Below, piece by piece: positions 32,678-41,485 of a stretch of 64,000 nt of DNA; the first letter of the stretch is position 1; each line of letters opens with the position of its first letter. Source of the stretch: Oscillospiraceae bacterium (GTDB lineage: Bacteria; Bacillota; Clostridia; Oscillospirales; Ruminococcaceae). The DNA is taken from contig JAHYZA010000008.1 of NCBI GenBank assembly GCA_019424695.1, positions 72,646 to 136,645 of the forward strand, read 5' to 3'. Below the pieces are notes generated by a model. That model was not told the DNA's origin, ran no database searches, and worked only from the letters and a program-made list of their open reading frames with translations. The position numbers and the translations under genes were made by a program.

Positions 32678-34750
32678 ATGTTCAATAAGCGGAATCCGAT
32701 GAAATATTTTTCCGGCAATGCCTTTGCGCGGCTACCGCTGTACAAACTGGTGGCCGGCGGTTCGGCGGTCGTGCTGACGGCAAGCATTGGTCTGGGGGTT
32801 TTTGCGGCCTCCTTTGTGCCGACGCAGGCTCCCGAGGCAACGCCTACCCCCGAACCGGTTGTTACGGCGACGCCTTCTCCCTCGCCCACGCCGGAGCCGG
32901 ACGTGGAGCTGCTGGCAGATATCAGCGTGATCCAGCAGGATGTGGGCGTGCAGCTTTATACTATGGAAAAACAGACGGCGGAAAATGCGCAGACGCCGTC
33001 TCCCACTCCGTCGGACACCTCCTCCGAAGAAGAGGAGAACGGTATGATGGAGGGCAAAATCCCTCTGGTCGGTGTGGCCGCGACGGTCACCCTGGCGGAT
33101 TCCGACGGGGAAACCACTGATTATGCAGTGGATACCGAGACCGGTACCGCGCTGGCCGAAGAAGTGGACCCCGGCGAATATACCGTGACAATTCAGCCCA
33201 TTGAGGGGTACATCGTGCCGGAAAGCACCACGGTGACCGTTGCGGAGAAGGTTGTCTACAAGGCGGACGTGAACGCCGTAAAAGACAAGATCATGCAGTC
33301 CACGCAGGTCAACGAAAGCGCCGAGGACTCTGCAGTCAATACCGCAGGAGCCGCCCCCATCGCCGAGGAAGTGACCGATACGGTCCAGTATGCCGAAAGC
33401 GCCCAGGAAGAAAAGGGCCGCACCACGGTGTATACCGCCAAACTGAGCAGCAGCGGCCATCTGCTTTTCAATGACGGCCAGGAATCTCCGTACCTGCCGG
33501 TTTACAAGGAAGGCACCCAGGAGCTGACCGGTGCCACGCGGGACAGCGGGTATTCGGCGAATGCCATGTCGGTATGGCTGCCCGGCGCAGCGGATTCCAT
33601 CGTGAATCTGGGCAGCACCGGCCGCACCATGAGTATGGCACATCGCACCGACGACGGTACGACGATGCCGCTGGATAATGGCGGGGACGCTACGGCAACG
33701 CCAAATCCCGAAGCCAGCCCGACGACGGAACCCACGCCGACCACGGAACCGACACCGACTGTGACTCCGACTCCGGAACCGACGGCTACCGTCACCCCCG
33801 CTCCCACGCCGACAGAAACCCCGGCACCGACCCCTACGGAGACGCCGGTCCCCACTCCCAGTGCCAGCCCCAGTCCGAGCCCCACGGCTACGCCGACTCC
33901 GGCGCCGACACAAGCCCCGACCCCGAGCCCGACGCCCGTCAAAGATCAGACGGCAGACTGGCCGGATACGATTGAGGCCAGCAAGCTGGCAGACTACAAT
34001 TTCGCAGTGACCAGCACCGAAAAGGTGGAATATGTTTATACCGGCTGGCAGCAGATCGACGGTGTTACATATTACTACGATCCCGTTTCCCATGAGCCTG
34101 TGACCGGCAATCAGGTCATTCAGGGCGATGTGTATACCTTTGGTGCCGATGGTGCCCTGAACCGCACGGCGCGCGGCATCGATGTTTCCAAGTTCCAGGG
34201 CAACATCGACTGGAACGCCGTCAAGGCCGATGGCATTACCTTTGCCATCATCCGCTGCGGTTACCGTGGTTACGGCACAGGCGCTCTGGTGGAAGATTCC
34301 ACCTACCGCCAGAACATTCAGGGGGCCATCAACGCGGGCCTGAAAGTCGGCGTCTACTTCTACAGCCAGGCTATCAACGAGGCCGAAGCCGTGGAGGAAG
34401 CCAGCATGGTCCTGAGCCTGGTCAGTGGTTACTCACTGCCCCTTGGCGTGTACTATGATACCGAATCGGTGGCCGGTGGCCGTGCCAACGCCATCAGCGC
34501 TACCGAGCGTACCGCCTGCGCCGTCGCTTTCTGCGAGACGATCCGCAACGCGGGTTACAAAGCCGGTGTGTACTCCTATGCAAGCTGGTTCTACAATGCG
34601 CTGAACTTTGCGAACATCAGCAAGTACAACACCTGGATCGCACAGTATCGTGATACCCTGAGCTTCAACTACAAGTACAATATCTGGCAGTACACCGGTT
34701 CGGGCCGTGTCAACGGCATCTCTACCGCAGTCGATATGAACATCGGCTGA
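32678..34750 (+). CDS. Surface GH25 lysozyme with Pro/Thr-rich linkers
   Basis: A 690-residue secreted or membrane-anchored protein. Start ATG 32678 follows TGAGGTAAGG; longer in-frame extensions lack a binding site. A hydrophobic anchor lies at about residues 25-48, then a short TPTPEP stretch, a domain of about 250 residues with a Cna-B-like flavour (VAATVTLADSDGETTDYAVD, GEYTVTIQPIEGYIVPESTT), a Pro/Thr linker at about 337-425, one or two choline-binding-type repeats (YVYTGWQQIDGVTYYYD, near 450) and the GH25 muramidase domain at about 497-690. The latter starts GIDVSKFQGNIDW and carries the YYDTES acidic pair. Probably remodels peptidoglycan at the cell surface. Confidence 0.9.
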   Translation: MFNKRNPMKYFSGNAFARLPLYKLVAGGSAVVLTASIGLGVFAASFVPTQAPEATPTPEPVVTATPSPSPTPEPDVELLADISVIQQDVGVQLYTMEKQTAENAQTPSPTPSDTSSEEEENGMMEGKIPLVGVAATVTLADSDGETTDYAVDTETGTALAEEVDPGEYTVTIQPIEGYIVPESTTVTVAEKVVYKADVNAVKDKIMQSTQVNESAEDSAVNTAGAAPIAEEVTDTVQYAESAQEEKGRTTVYTAKLSSSGHLLFNDGQESPYLPVYKEGTQELTGATRDSGYSANAMSVWLPGAADSIVNLGSTGRTMSMAHRTDDGTTMPLDNGGDATATPNPEASPTTEPTPTTEPTPTVTPTPEPTATVTPAPTPTETPAPTPTETPVPTPSASPSPSPTATPTPAPTQAPTPSPTPVKDQTADWPDTIEASKLADYNFAVTSTEKVEYVYTGWQQIDGVTYYYDPVSHEPVTGNQVIQGDVYTFGADGALNRTARGIDVSKFQGNIDWNAVKADGITFAIIRCGYRGYGTGALVEDSTYRQNIQGAINAGLKVGVYFYSQAINEAEAVEEASMVLSLVSGYSLPLGVYYDTESVAGGRANAISATERTACAVAFCETIRNAGYKAGVYSYASWFYNALNFANISKYNTWIAQYRDTLSFNYKYNIWQYTGSGRVNGISTAVDMNIG

Positions 34751-34764
34751 TCCCGAAACAGCAA

Positions 34765-34801
34765 AGCAGCGTCCCGGAAATTTCCGGGACGCTGCTTTTT
34801 A
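34765..34801 (+). terminator. Terminator after the GH25 gene
   Basis: AGCAGCGTCCCGGAAA pairs perfectly with its inverted copy to 34796 and is followed by T5. Confidence 0.93.
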
Positions 34802-34814
34802 TACCTCATAAGAA

Positions 34815-34848
34815 TGCCCTGCAGCGATGAAACGGTGGCTGCAGGGCA
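34815..34848 (-). terminator. Probable terminator of proCBA
   Basis: TGCCCTGCAGC and GCTGCAGGGCA form an 11-bp perfect stem just past the proA stop. The following T-run on the minus strand is weak (TTCTTAT). Confidence 0.6.
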
Positions 34849-34870
34849 AATCTTTACTTTTATAGGGCAA

Positions 34871-36163
34871 TCAGTGGCAGGGCGTTTGCAGCATCGAGGC
34901 CGCACCGCCCCGGGTCTGACCGTTGCCGTGAATGATATACTTGTAGGTGCAGAGTTCTGCCAGGCCCATGGGGCCGCGGGCGTGCAGCTTCTGGGTACTG
35001 ATACCCATCTCGCAGCCCAGGCCGAACTCACCGCCGTCGGTAAAGCGCGTGCTGGCGTTGACATACACGGCAGCACTGTCCACACAGGCGGCAAAGCGCT
35101 GGGCGGCCAGTTTGTCTGCGGTCACGATCGCCTCGCTGTGATGCGTCGAGTGTTCAGCAATATGGGCAATGGCGTCTTCCAGCGAGTTGACCACCGCCAC
35201 ACTGAGCTTGTAGTCAAGGTATTCGGTATCAAAATCTTCGGGCGCCGCCGGTACACCGTCAATTATAGCGGCGGCAGCCGGGTCCAGATGCAGTTCCACC
35301 GGGGTCAGGCCGGCTGCCATTCGATCGTCCACCAGGCATTTTTTCAGCATCGGCAGGAAACTACCGGCAACATCCCGGTGTACAAGCAGCGCTTCCTCGG
35401 CATTGCAGACGCTGGGACGGCTCGTCTTGGCATTTTCCACGATGCGCAGCGCCATATCCAGGTCGGCTGCGGCGTCCACGTAGACATGGCAGATGCCGGT
35501 GCCCGTCTGGATGCAGGGGACCGTGGCATTCTCCACGCAGGCGCGGATCAGGCCGGCACCGCCACGGGGAATGAGCAAATCCACCAGGCCGTCGGCGGTC
35601 ATCAGTTCGTTGGCACTGGCGTGGCTGGTATCTTCGATCAGGCTGACCGCACACTCCGGCAGATGAACTTTGCGTAAACCGGCACGCAGCGCCTGCACAA
35701 TGGCGTGGCAGCTGCTCCAGGCATCGCGGCCGCAGCGCAGCACACAGACGCTGCCCGCTTTGAGGGCCAGGGCCGCCGCATCACTGGTCACATTGGGGCG
35801 GCTTTCATAGATGATCGCGATCACGCCCATCGGTACGGCGGTCTTTTCGATGACCAGCCCGTTGGGGCGCACAATCTTGCGCAGAACGGCTCCCACCGGG
35901 TCTGGCAGCGCGGCCACTTCCCGCATACCCTTGGCCATATCGGTCAGGCGGCTTGGCGTCAGTGCCAGCCGGTCCAGCATCACATCGCTGACGCGGCCCC
36001 GTGCGGCATCCAGGTCACGCTTGTTGGCGGCCAGAATCTCCTCCTGGGCGGCAATCAGGGACACCGCCATGGCTTCCAGGGCTTCGTTCTTTACATGAGT
36101 ATCGGCCAGCGTCAGAGGCAGGCGGGCCCCCTGCGCCAGTTCCAGGATTTCCCGGGTCGTCAT
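34871..36163 (-). CDS. proA: Gamma-glutamyl phosphate reductase
   Basis: A 430-residue aldehyde dehydrogenase-superfamily enzyme making glutamate-5-semialdehyde from glutamyl-5-phosphate with NADPH. Motifs include PMGVIAIIYESRPNVTSDA near residues 115-133, the nucleophile region VPCIQTGTGICHVYVD and the C-terminal ARGPMGLAELCTYKYI. It overlaps proB by four bases (ATGA). GAAGGAGGGTTTTGA lies before its start inside proB. Last gene of the proline operon. Confidence 0.96.
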   Translation of the reverse strand: MTTREILELAQGARLPLTLADTHVKNEALEAMAVSLIAAQEEILAANKRDLDAARGRVSDVMLDRLALTPSRLTDMAKGMREVAALPDPVGAVLRKIVRPNGLVIEKTAVPMGVIAIIYESRPNVTSDAAALALKAGSVCVLRCGRDAWSSCHAIVQALRAGLRKVHLPECAVSLIEDTSHASANELMTADGLVDLLIPRGGAGLIRACVENATVPCIQTGTGICHVYVDAAADLDMALRIVENAKTSRPSVCNAEEALLVHRDVAGSFLPMLKKCLVDDRMAAGLTPVELHLDPAAAAIIDGVPAAPEDFDTEYLDYKLSVAVVNSLEDAIAHIAEHSTHHSEAIVTADKLAAQRFAACVDSAAVYVNASTRFTDGGEFGLGCEMGISTQKLHARGPMGLAELCTYKYIIHGNGQTRGGAASMLQTPCH

Positions 36164-36936
36164 TCAAAACCCTCCTTCTTTCCGACAAAACGGGTGCCAA
36201 CGGGTTTGCCGTCCAGAATATCATACAGTATATCGGCCTTGGCACCGTTGGCAATGATCATATCTACGCCGGCACGGGTGGCCCGCTTGGCGGCAACCAC
36301 CTTGGTCAGCATGCCGCCGGTCCCCAGCGAGGACCCGGCGCCTCCGGCCAGACGTTCGATTTCAGGGGTGATCTCCTCCACCACCGGAATCAGCCGTGCG
36401 TAAGGGTCGCTGTGGGGGTCGGCGGTGTACAGACCGTCAATGTCCGAGAGCAGGACCACCAGATCGGCATGAATGCACTGGGCCACCAGCGCAGCCAGGG
36501 TGTCATTGTCGCCCAGAGAGTATTCCTCAATGGCGATGGGGTCGTTTTCATTGATGATGGGGATGGCCCCCAGCTGCAGCAGACGTTCCAGGGTATTGCG
36601 CAGATTGTGCAGGCGGTTTTCGTGATCGAAATCCTCCCAGGTCAGCAGCATCTGGGCTACCGTGTGGTTGTACTGGCTGAACAGCCGGTCGTAGGTATAC
36701 ATCAGCTCACACTGCCCTACGGCGGCGGCCGCCTGCTTGGTGGTAATGTCCTTGGGCTTCTGGATCTGCAGTTTGCCCACGCCCAGACCGGTAGCGGCCG
36801 AGGAAACCACGATCAGCTCGTGACCGGCATTTTTTATGTCACTCCATACCTTGACGAGGGCTTCGGTATGGCGGATATTCAGCCGTCCCCCCGGATGTGC
36901 CAGGGTGCTGGTACCGACCTTCACGACGATTCGCAT
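36160..36936 (-). CDS. proB: Glutamate 5-kinase, short form without PUA domain
   Basis: A 258-residue amino-acid kinase phosphorylating glutamate at the first step of proline synthesis. The kinase signature VVKVGTSTLAHPGG opens it, and IPIINENDPIA near residues 125-135 and VVLLSDIDGLYTADP near 155-170 are typical. The enzyme of E. coli is 367 residues and has a C-terminal PUA domain; that domain is absent here, which can affect feedback by proline. It is 3 bases from proC and overlaps proA. Confidence 0.95.
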   Translation of the reverse strand: MRIVVKVGTSTLAHPGGRLNIRHTEALVKVWSDIKNAGHELIVVSSAATGLGVGKLQIQKPKDITTKQAAAAVGQCELMYTYDRLFSQYNHTVAQMLLTWEDFDHENRLHNLRNTLERLLQLGAIPIINENDPIAIEEYSLGDNDTLAALVAQCIHADLVVLLSDIDGLYTADPHSDPYARLIPVVEEITPEIERLAGGAGSSLGTGGMLTKVVAAKRATRAGVDMIIANGAKADILYDILDGKPVGTRFVGKKEGFE

Positions 36937-36939
36937 GAT

Positions 36940-37743
36940 TTATTTCCCCAATTCCTTTGTCTTTTCATAGGCAGCCAGGACGGCGTCCGTCACCGCGCCG
37001 CGGAACGCCCGCTGCTCCAGCAGCCGCACGCCCTGAATGGTGGAGCCGCCCGGGCTGCATACGGCGTCCTTCAGCGCACCGGGGTGCTGACCGCTTTCCA
37101 GCACCATACGGGCACTGCCCAGTACCGTCTGTGCAGCGTATTCCTGGGCTTTGGCACGGGGCAAACCGGCGGCCACGCCGCCGTCGGCCAGCGCTTCGAT
37201 GAACTGGTACACCCAGGCCGGACCACAGCCGGACACCGCACTGGCGGCATCGATGAGCGTTTCCGGCACTTCATCCAACTGCCCGGCGGGAGCCATGGCG
37301 CACAGCCATTCCTGCAGCTGTTCCGGTTCCACATCGTCATAGCAATATTGGATCATGCCGGAACCCAAAGCTACCGGGGTGTTGGGCATCATGCGGATGA
37401 TGGGATAGCCGCTGCCCGCCATCTGGCGGATCTGGTGCATCGTCAGCCCGGCGGCCATCGTCACCAACACGAAGGGGCGGCTTTCGGCACGGGATTCCAG
37501 CACTGGCGTCAGTTCGTCCAGCATATCCTCCATCATCTGGGGTTTGACCCCCAGGAAAATAAAATCACAGATGCTGGCCACCTGTTCATTGGTGCCGCAG
37601 GCACAGCCCAATTCTTCGGCCAGGGTCTGGGCCTTGGCGGGGGTGCGGTTGGCCAGCAAAACGTCCGCGGCACCGGCGCCCTTGCAGACGGCACGCGCCA
37701 CGGCGCTGCCCATGTTGCCGCAGCCGATAAAACCGTATTTCAT
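36940..37743 (-). CDS. proC: Pyrroline-5-carboxylate reductase
   Basis: A 267-residue enzyme reducing P5C to proline. The N-terminal dinucleotide-binding GFIGCGNMGSAVARA is near residues 4-18, and the C-terminal SPGGSTIQGVRLLEQRAFRG is the substrate/dimer motif. GGGAGGAAAACTGCC precedes the ATG. First gene of a proC-proB-proA operon giving the full glutamate-to-proline route. Confidence 0.96.
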   Translation of the reverse strand: MKYGFIGCGNMGSAVARAVCKGAGAADVLLANRTPAKAQTLAEELGCACGTNEQVASICDFIFLGVKPQMMEDMLDELTPVLESRAESRPFVLVTMAAGLTMHQIRQMAGSGYPIIRMMPNTPVALGSGMIQYCYDDVEPEQLQEWLCAMAPAGQLDEVPETLIDAASAVSGCGPAWVYQFIEALADGGVAAGLPRAKAQEYAAQTVLGSARMVLESGQHPGALKDAVCSPGGSTIQGVRLLEQRAFRGAVTDAVLAAYEKTKELGK

Positions 37744-37895
37744 GGCAGTTTTCCTCCCGTATGATCTGACGTTTCCGTTTGTGTTCTTCCATTATTATAG
37801 ATCACTATTGTGGTATGATTGTAATGGTAGCGCACCGGGTCGTTTTTGTCAATCAAAAGGTGGGGCAGGGGGCTGGAAATTCCCGCAGAATTTGC

Positions 37896-37901
37896 TATAA
37901 T
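37896..37901 (+). promoter_or_regulatory. Promoter candidate for the aldo/keto reductase gene
   Basis: TGCTATAAT is an extended -10, about 40 bases ahead of the gene. The -35 is poor (CTGGAA). Confidence 0.55.
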
Positions 37902-37939
37902 ACAAGCGAAGGATAAAAACAGCAAAAGAGGCGAACTGT

Positions 37940-38953
37940 ATGCAATATGTACAATTGGGCCAGACCGGCCTGCAAATCTCCCGTTTGGGGTTTGGCGGTA
38001 TTCCCATCCAGCGCATTGACCAGCCCGGTACCCGGGCGCTGCTCAAGGCCGCCCATGAGATGGGCGTCAACTACATCGATACTGCCCGCGCCTACACCGT
38101 CAGCGAAGGCTGGATCGGCCAGTCCCTGGAGGAGTTGGGACTGCGGGATGCCTTTGTGTTGGCGACCAAGTGCCGTGCGCTGACCAAGGCCGATATGGAG
38201 ACGGAACTGGCCAAAAGCCTGGAAAATCTGCGTACCGATCACATCGAACTTTATCAGTTCCACAACCCGAGTATGGAGGACCTGAAAAAGATCCTGGCCC
38301 CCGGCGGTTCCATGGAGGCTTTGCTGGAAGCCAAAGCCAAGGGGGTGGTCGGGCACATCGGCCTGACGGCTCATCTGGCGGCGGTGTTTGAGGCGGCGCT
38401 GGACGTTCCCGAGATCGAAACCATCATGTTCCCGTACAACATCGTGGAACAGCAGGGCGCGGAGCTCATCGACCGCTGCGCCAAGGCCGGCAAGGGCTTT
38501 ATTGACATGAAGCCGCTGGCGGGCGGCGCCATCGAGGATGGCCGTCTGGCGCTGCGCTATGTGCTGTCCAACCCCAGCGTAACGGTGGCTATTCCCGGTA
38601 TGGCAGCCATTGAGGAACTGGAGGGCAATGTCAAGGGGGCTGAGAACATCGCGCCCTTGACCGAGGAGGAGCAGGCTGCCTGCCAGAAGGTACGGGATGC
38701 CCTGGGCACCCAGTTCTGCCGCCGCTGCAACTATTGCGCCCCCTGCACGGTGGGCATCTCCATCCCCAACGTGTTCCTGTTCCAGGGGTATCTGAACCGG
38801 TACGGCCTGGAAAACTGGGGCCGTGAGCGCTATGCCACGCTGAAAGTCAAGGCCGGCGCCTGTGTGCAGTGCGGCGCCTGCGAGACCCGCTGCCCCTACA
38901 ATCTGCCCATCCGCAGCATGATGAAGAAAGCTGCGGAAGATTTCGGCGAATAA
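37940..38953 (+). CDS. Aldo/keto reductase with C-terminal 4Fe-4S ferredoxin domain
   Basis: A 337-residue protein. The AKR barrel covers about residues 1-255, with YVQLGQTGLQISRLGFGG at the start, NYIDTARAY (catalytic Asp and Tyr) near 45-53 and ATKCRA near 74-79. A C-terminal ferredoxin-like part has CRRCNYCAPCTVGI and CVQCGACETRCPYNLPI, suggesting two iron-sulfur clusters or one plus a structural site. Proteins of this type are common in anaerobes; substrates are unknown. AAAAGAGGCGAACTGT precedes the ATG. A terminator follows. Confidence 0.92.
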   Translation: MQYVQLGQTGLQISRLGFGGIPIQRIDQPGTRALLKAAHEMGVNYIDTARAYTVSEGWIGQSLEELGLRDAFVLATKCRALTKADMETELAKSLENLRTDHIELYQFHNPSMEDLKKILAPGGSMEALLEAKAKGVVGHIGLTAHLAAVFEAALDVPEIETIMFPYNIVEQQGAELIDRCAKAGKGFIDMKPLAGGAIEDGRLALRYVLSNPSVTVAIPGMAAIEELEGNVKGAENIAPLTEEEQAACQKVRDALGTQFCRRCNYCAPCTVGISIPNVFLFQGYLNRYGLENWGRERYATLKVKAGACVQCGACETRCPYNLPIRSMMKKAAEDFGE

Positions 38954-38965
38954 ACGTACATTTTT

Positions 38966-39000
38966 ACCGTGGTGCACGCCAAGGCTGTGCCACGGTTTTT
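38966..39000 (+). terminator. Terminator after the aldo/keto reductase gene
   Basis: ACCGTGG and CCACGGT pair around an inner TGCA-rich loop, followed by TTTTTC. Confidence 0.82.
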
Positions 39001-39036
39001 CTATGCCAAAAACCGGAAAAAATTTTGCGCAGGATG

Positions 39037-39065
39037 TTGTTTTTCCTGCTGCGGGCGTGTATAAT
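39037..39065 (+). promoter_or_regulatory. Promoter for the cysteine desulfurase operon
   Basis: TTGTTT, a 17-base spacer and TATAAT. A second TATAAT occurs 14 bases later. Confidence 0.72.
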
Positions 39066-39105
39066 TTATCCTGTATAATTTTGTGCAAAAATGTGAGGGA
39101 TCAGT

Positions 39106-40263
39106 ATGCTTTCCGACCCCCAGCTTCATTATCTGGATAATGCCGCAACCACCCGCATCGACCCGGCGGTGACCGAGGTCATCCACGATGCGCTGGTGGA
39201 ACTGTGGGCCAATCCCAGCAGCCTGTACGACCCGGCGGTGGCTGCGCAGGACGGCATCGAAAACGCCCGGGCCCGCATCGCCAAAACGCTGCACTGCCGC
39301 AGCGATGAGATCTATTTTACCGGATGCGGCACCGAGGGCAACAATATGGCGGTATGGGGCGCCGCCATGCCCCGTCGGCATTGGGGCAACAAGGTCGTGG
39401 TGTCCGGTTTTGAACACCCCAGCGTGCAGCTTGCGGCCCGCGCGCTGAAAAACGAAGGCTTCAACGTCGTGGAGATCCTCCCCGAAGCCGACGGCCATCT
39501 GGACGTGGAAAAATTCCTGGCGGCGGTGGACAAGAACACCGTGCTGGCTTCCTGCATGGCCGTCAACAATGAGACCGGTGCCGTGCAGGATATTGCGGCG
39601 CTGGCGGCAGGCATCAAAGCCCGCAACAGCCGTACCCATTTCCATGTGGATGCGGTGCAGGCGTGGCTGCGTATTCCCATCGACCTGCAGAAATGGGCCG
39701 GGGTGGATACGCTGGCGGTGTCGGGGCATAAGATTCATGCGCCCAAGGGCATCGGTGCGCTGTTCATCCGGGACAGCCAGCGTCAGACGCTGCGCCCGCC
39801 CTACTGCGGCGGCCATCAGGAGCGCGGCCTGCGCCCCGGCACCGAGAACACGCCCTATATCGTGGGCCTGGGGCTGGCGGCGGCCAAAGGCTATCAGGCC
39901 ATGCGTACCCGTACCCAGCAGATCGAGGCCCTGAACCGCCGTCTGCGGGAGGGTCTGGCAGCGCTGCCGGGTATCACCCTCAATTCCCCGGCAGATGCGG
40001 TGCCGGAGGTCGTGAACTTCTCCACAGGCTGCATCAACAGCCAGACTTTTATCAATTATCTCAACACCCGCGGCGTTCTGGTTTCGGGCGGCAGCGCCTG
40101 CGACAAGGGCGAGCCCAGCCATACGCTGGAAGCCATGGGCTGTGACGAGCGTACCATCCACACGGCGCTGCGCGTCAGTTTCTGCGCCGACAATACCGAT
40201 GAGGATGTGGATGCCCTGCTGGACGGGCTGAAAAACGGCCTGCAGAGCCTGCAGCATATCTGA
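39106..40263 (+). CDS. Cysteine desulfurase
   Basis: A 385-residue class V aminotransferase-fold enzyme that takes sulfur from cysteine as a persulfide. Catalytic His 104 (EHPS), the PLP lysine 209 in SGHKIHAPKG and the active-site Cys 332 in SGGSACDKG are all present. The next gene is thiI, 28 bases downstream, so the likely job is sulfur supply for tRNA 4-thiouridine, as with NifZ-ThiI in Bacillus subtilis. TGTGAGGGATCAGT precedes the ATG. Confidence 0.93.
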   Translation: MLSDPQLHYLDNAATTRIDPAVTEVIHDALVELWANPSSLYDPAVAAQDGIENARARIAKTLHCRSDEIYFTGCGTEGNNMAVWGAAMPRRHWGNKVVVSGFEHPSVQLAARALKNEGFNVVEILPEADGHLDVEKFLAAVDKNTVLASCMAVNNETGAVQDIAALAAGIKARNSRTHFHVDAVQAWLRIPIDLQKWAGVDTLAVSGHKIHAPKGIGALFIRDSQRQTLRPPYCGGHQERGLRPGTENTPYIVGLGLAAAKGYQAMRTRTQQIEALNRRLREGLAALPGITLNSPADAVPEVVNFSTGCINSQTFINYLNTRGVLVSGGSACDKGEPSHTLEAMGCDERTIHTALRVSFCADNTDEDVDALLDGLKNGLQSLQHI

Positions 40264-40291
40264 ACCAATTCCCAATGGAAAGGCGATTCCT

Positions 40292-41485
40292 ATGAAAGAG
40301 ATCATCCTGGCCTATCAGGGCGAAATGACCCTCAAGGGCCTGAACCGCGGCAAGTTTGAAGCACGTCTTGCCAAGATCATCCGCTGGCGGCTGGAACCGC
40401 TCGGCAAATTCAAAGTGTACCAGGCCCAGAGCACGGTTTTTATCGAACCGTTGGAGGAAAACCTGGATATGGACGAGGCGTTCCGCCGCGTGTCCCGTGT
40501 GTTCGGCATCGTCAAGATGAGCCGCGCTGTGGAATGTGACAAGACCTTCTCCGCCATCTGCGAAACGGCGGAAGCCTACCTGGGCCAGACGCTGCGGGGT
40601 CTGCGCACCTTCAAGGTGGAAGCCAAGCGGGCCGATAAATCCTACCCGATGAAGAGCCCGGAGATCTGCCGGGGACTGGGTGCCTATCTGCTGGACAAGC
40701 ACCATCATCTGCGGGTGGATGTCCACCATCCCCAGCTGGAAATCATGGTGGAGATCCGGGATCATGCCGCCTATGTCCATGGCCCCAAGGTGGAAGCGGC
40801 CGGCGGTTTGCCGGTAGGCACCAGCGGCCGGGCGCTGAACCTGCTGTCCGGCGGCATTGACAGCCCCGTGGCCGCCTGGTGCATGGCTCGCCGCGGCCTG
40901 GCGCTACATCATATTCATTTCGCCAGCCCGCCCTATACCAGCCTGCGCGCAAAACTCAAGGTACAGAAACTGGCCAAAGAGCTGGTGGAATACACCGGCA
41001 ACTGCACGCTGTTCGTCGTGCCCTACACCAAGCCCCAGGAATACATCCGGGACCACGCCCCCGATGTGCTGTTCACGGTGCTGATGCGCCGCAGTATGCT
41101 GCGTATCGCGAAGCAGGTGGCCGACAAGCTGGAACTGCAGGCCCTCATCACCGGGGAAAGCCTGGCCCAGGTCGCCAGTCAGACCATGGCGGCTTTGGTC
41201 TGCACCGATGCAGCCCAGGACCTGCCGGTGCTGCGTCCCTGCATCGGCATGGACAAGACCGAAATTATTTCCATTTCCCGCAAGATCGGCACCTTTGAGA
41301 CCTCTATCGAGCCTTATGAGGACTGCTGCACGATCTTTACGCCGCCCCATCCCAAGACCAACCCCACCCTGGCCGAGATTCTGGCGGCCGAGGAAGGCAT
41401 GCCGGATTTGAAAGCGCTGGAGAGCGAAGCGGCAGAACAGGTGGAAAAGATCGCCATTCGGATGGGAGAGGATGATCTGCTGTGA
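40292..41485 (+). CDS. thiI: tRNA 4-thiouridine synthetase ThiI, no rhodanese domain
   Basis: A 397-residue enzyme that adenylates U8 of tRNA and inserts sulfur. An N-terminal ferredoxin-like/THUMP region (residues 1 to about 165) is followed by the PP-loop domain with LLSGGIDSPVAAW near 185-197. The C-terminal rhodanese domain of enterobacterial ThiI is absent, so persulfide must come directly from a desulfurase, probably the adjacent one. GGAAAGGCGATTCCT precedes the ATG. It overlaps cinA by four bases (GTGA). Confidence 0.95.
   Translation: MKEIILAYQGEMTLKGLNRGKFEARLAKIIRWRLEPLGKFKVYQAQSTVFIEPLEENLDMDEAFRRVSRVFGIVKMSRAVECDKTFSAICETAEAYLGQTLRGLRTFKVEAKRADKSYPMKSPEICRGLGAYLLDKHHHLRVDVHHPQLEIMVEIRDHAAYVHGPKVEAAGGLPVGTSGRALNLLSGGIDSPVAAWCMARRGLALHHIHFASPPYTSLRAKLKVQKLAKELVEYTGNCTLFVVPYTKPQEYIRDHAPDVLFTVLMRRSMLRIAKQVADKLELQALITGESLAQVASQTMAALVCTDAAQDLPVLRPCIGMDKTEIISISRKIGTFETSIEPYEDCCTIFTPPHPKTNPTLAEILAAEEGMPDLKALESEAAEQVEKIAIRMGEDDLL

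Noticed and set aside
33690..33960. Tandem-repeat-like DNA that could suggest a CRISPR or minisatellite
   Set aside because: The repetition is codon-level, encoding the Thr/Pro linker of the GH25 protein; there are no unique spacers.
36001..37764. 587-residue plus-strand open frame opposite proA, proB and proC
   Set aside because: Shadow; proline genes on the minus strand have full motifs, overlaps and binding sites.
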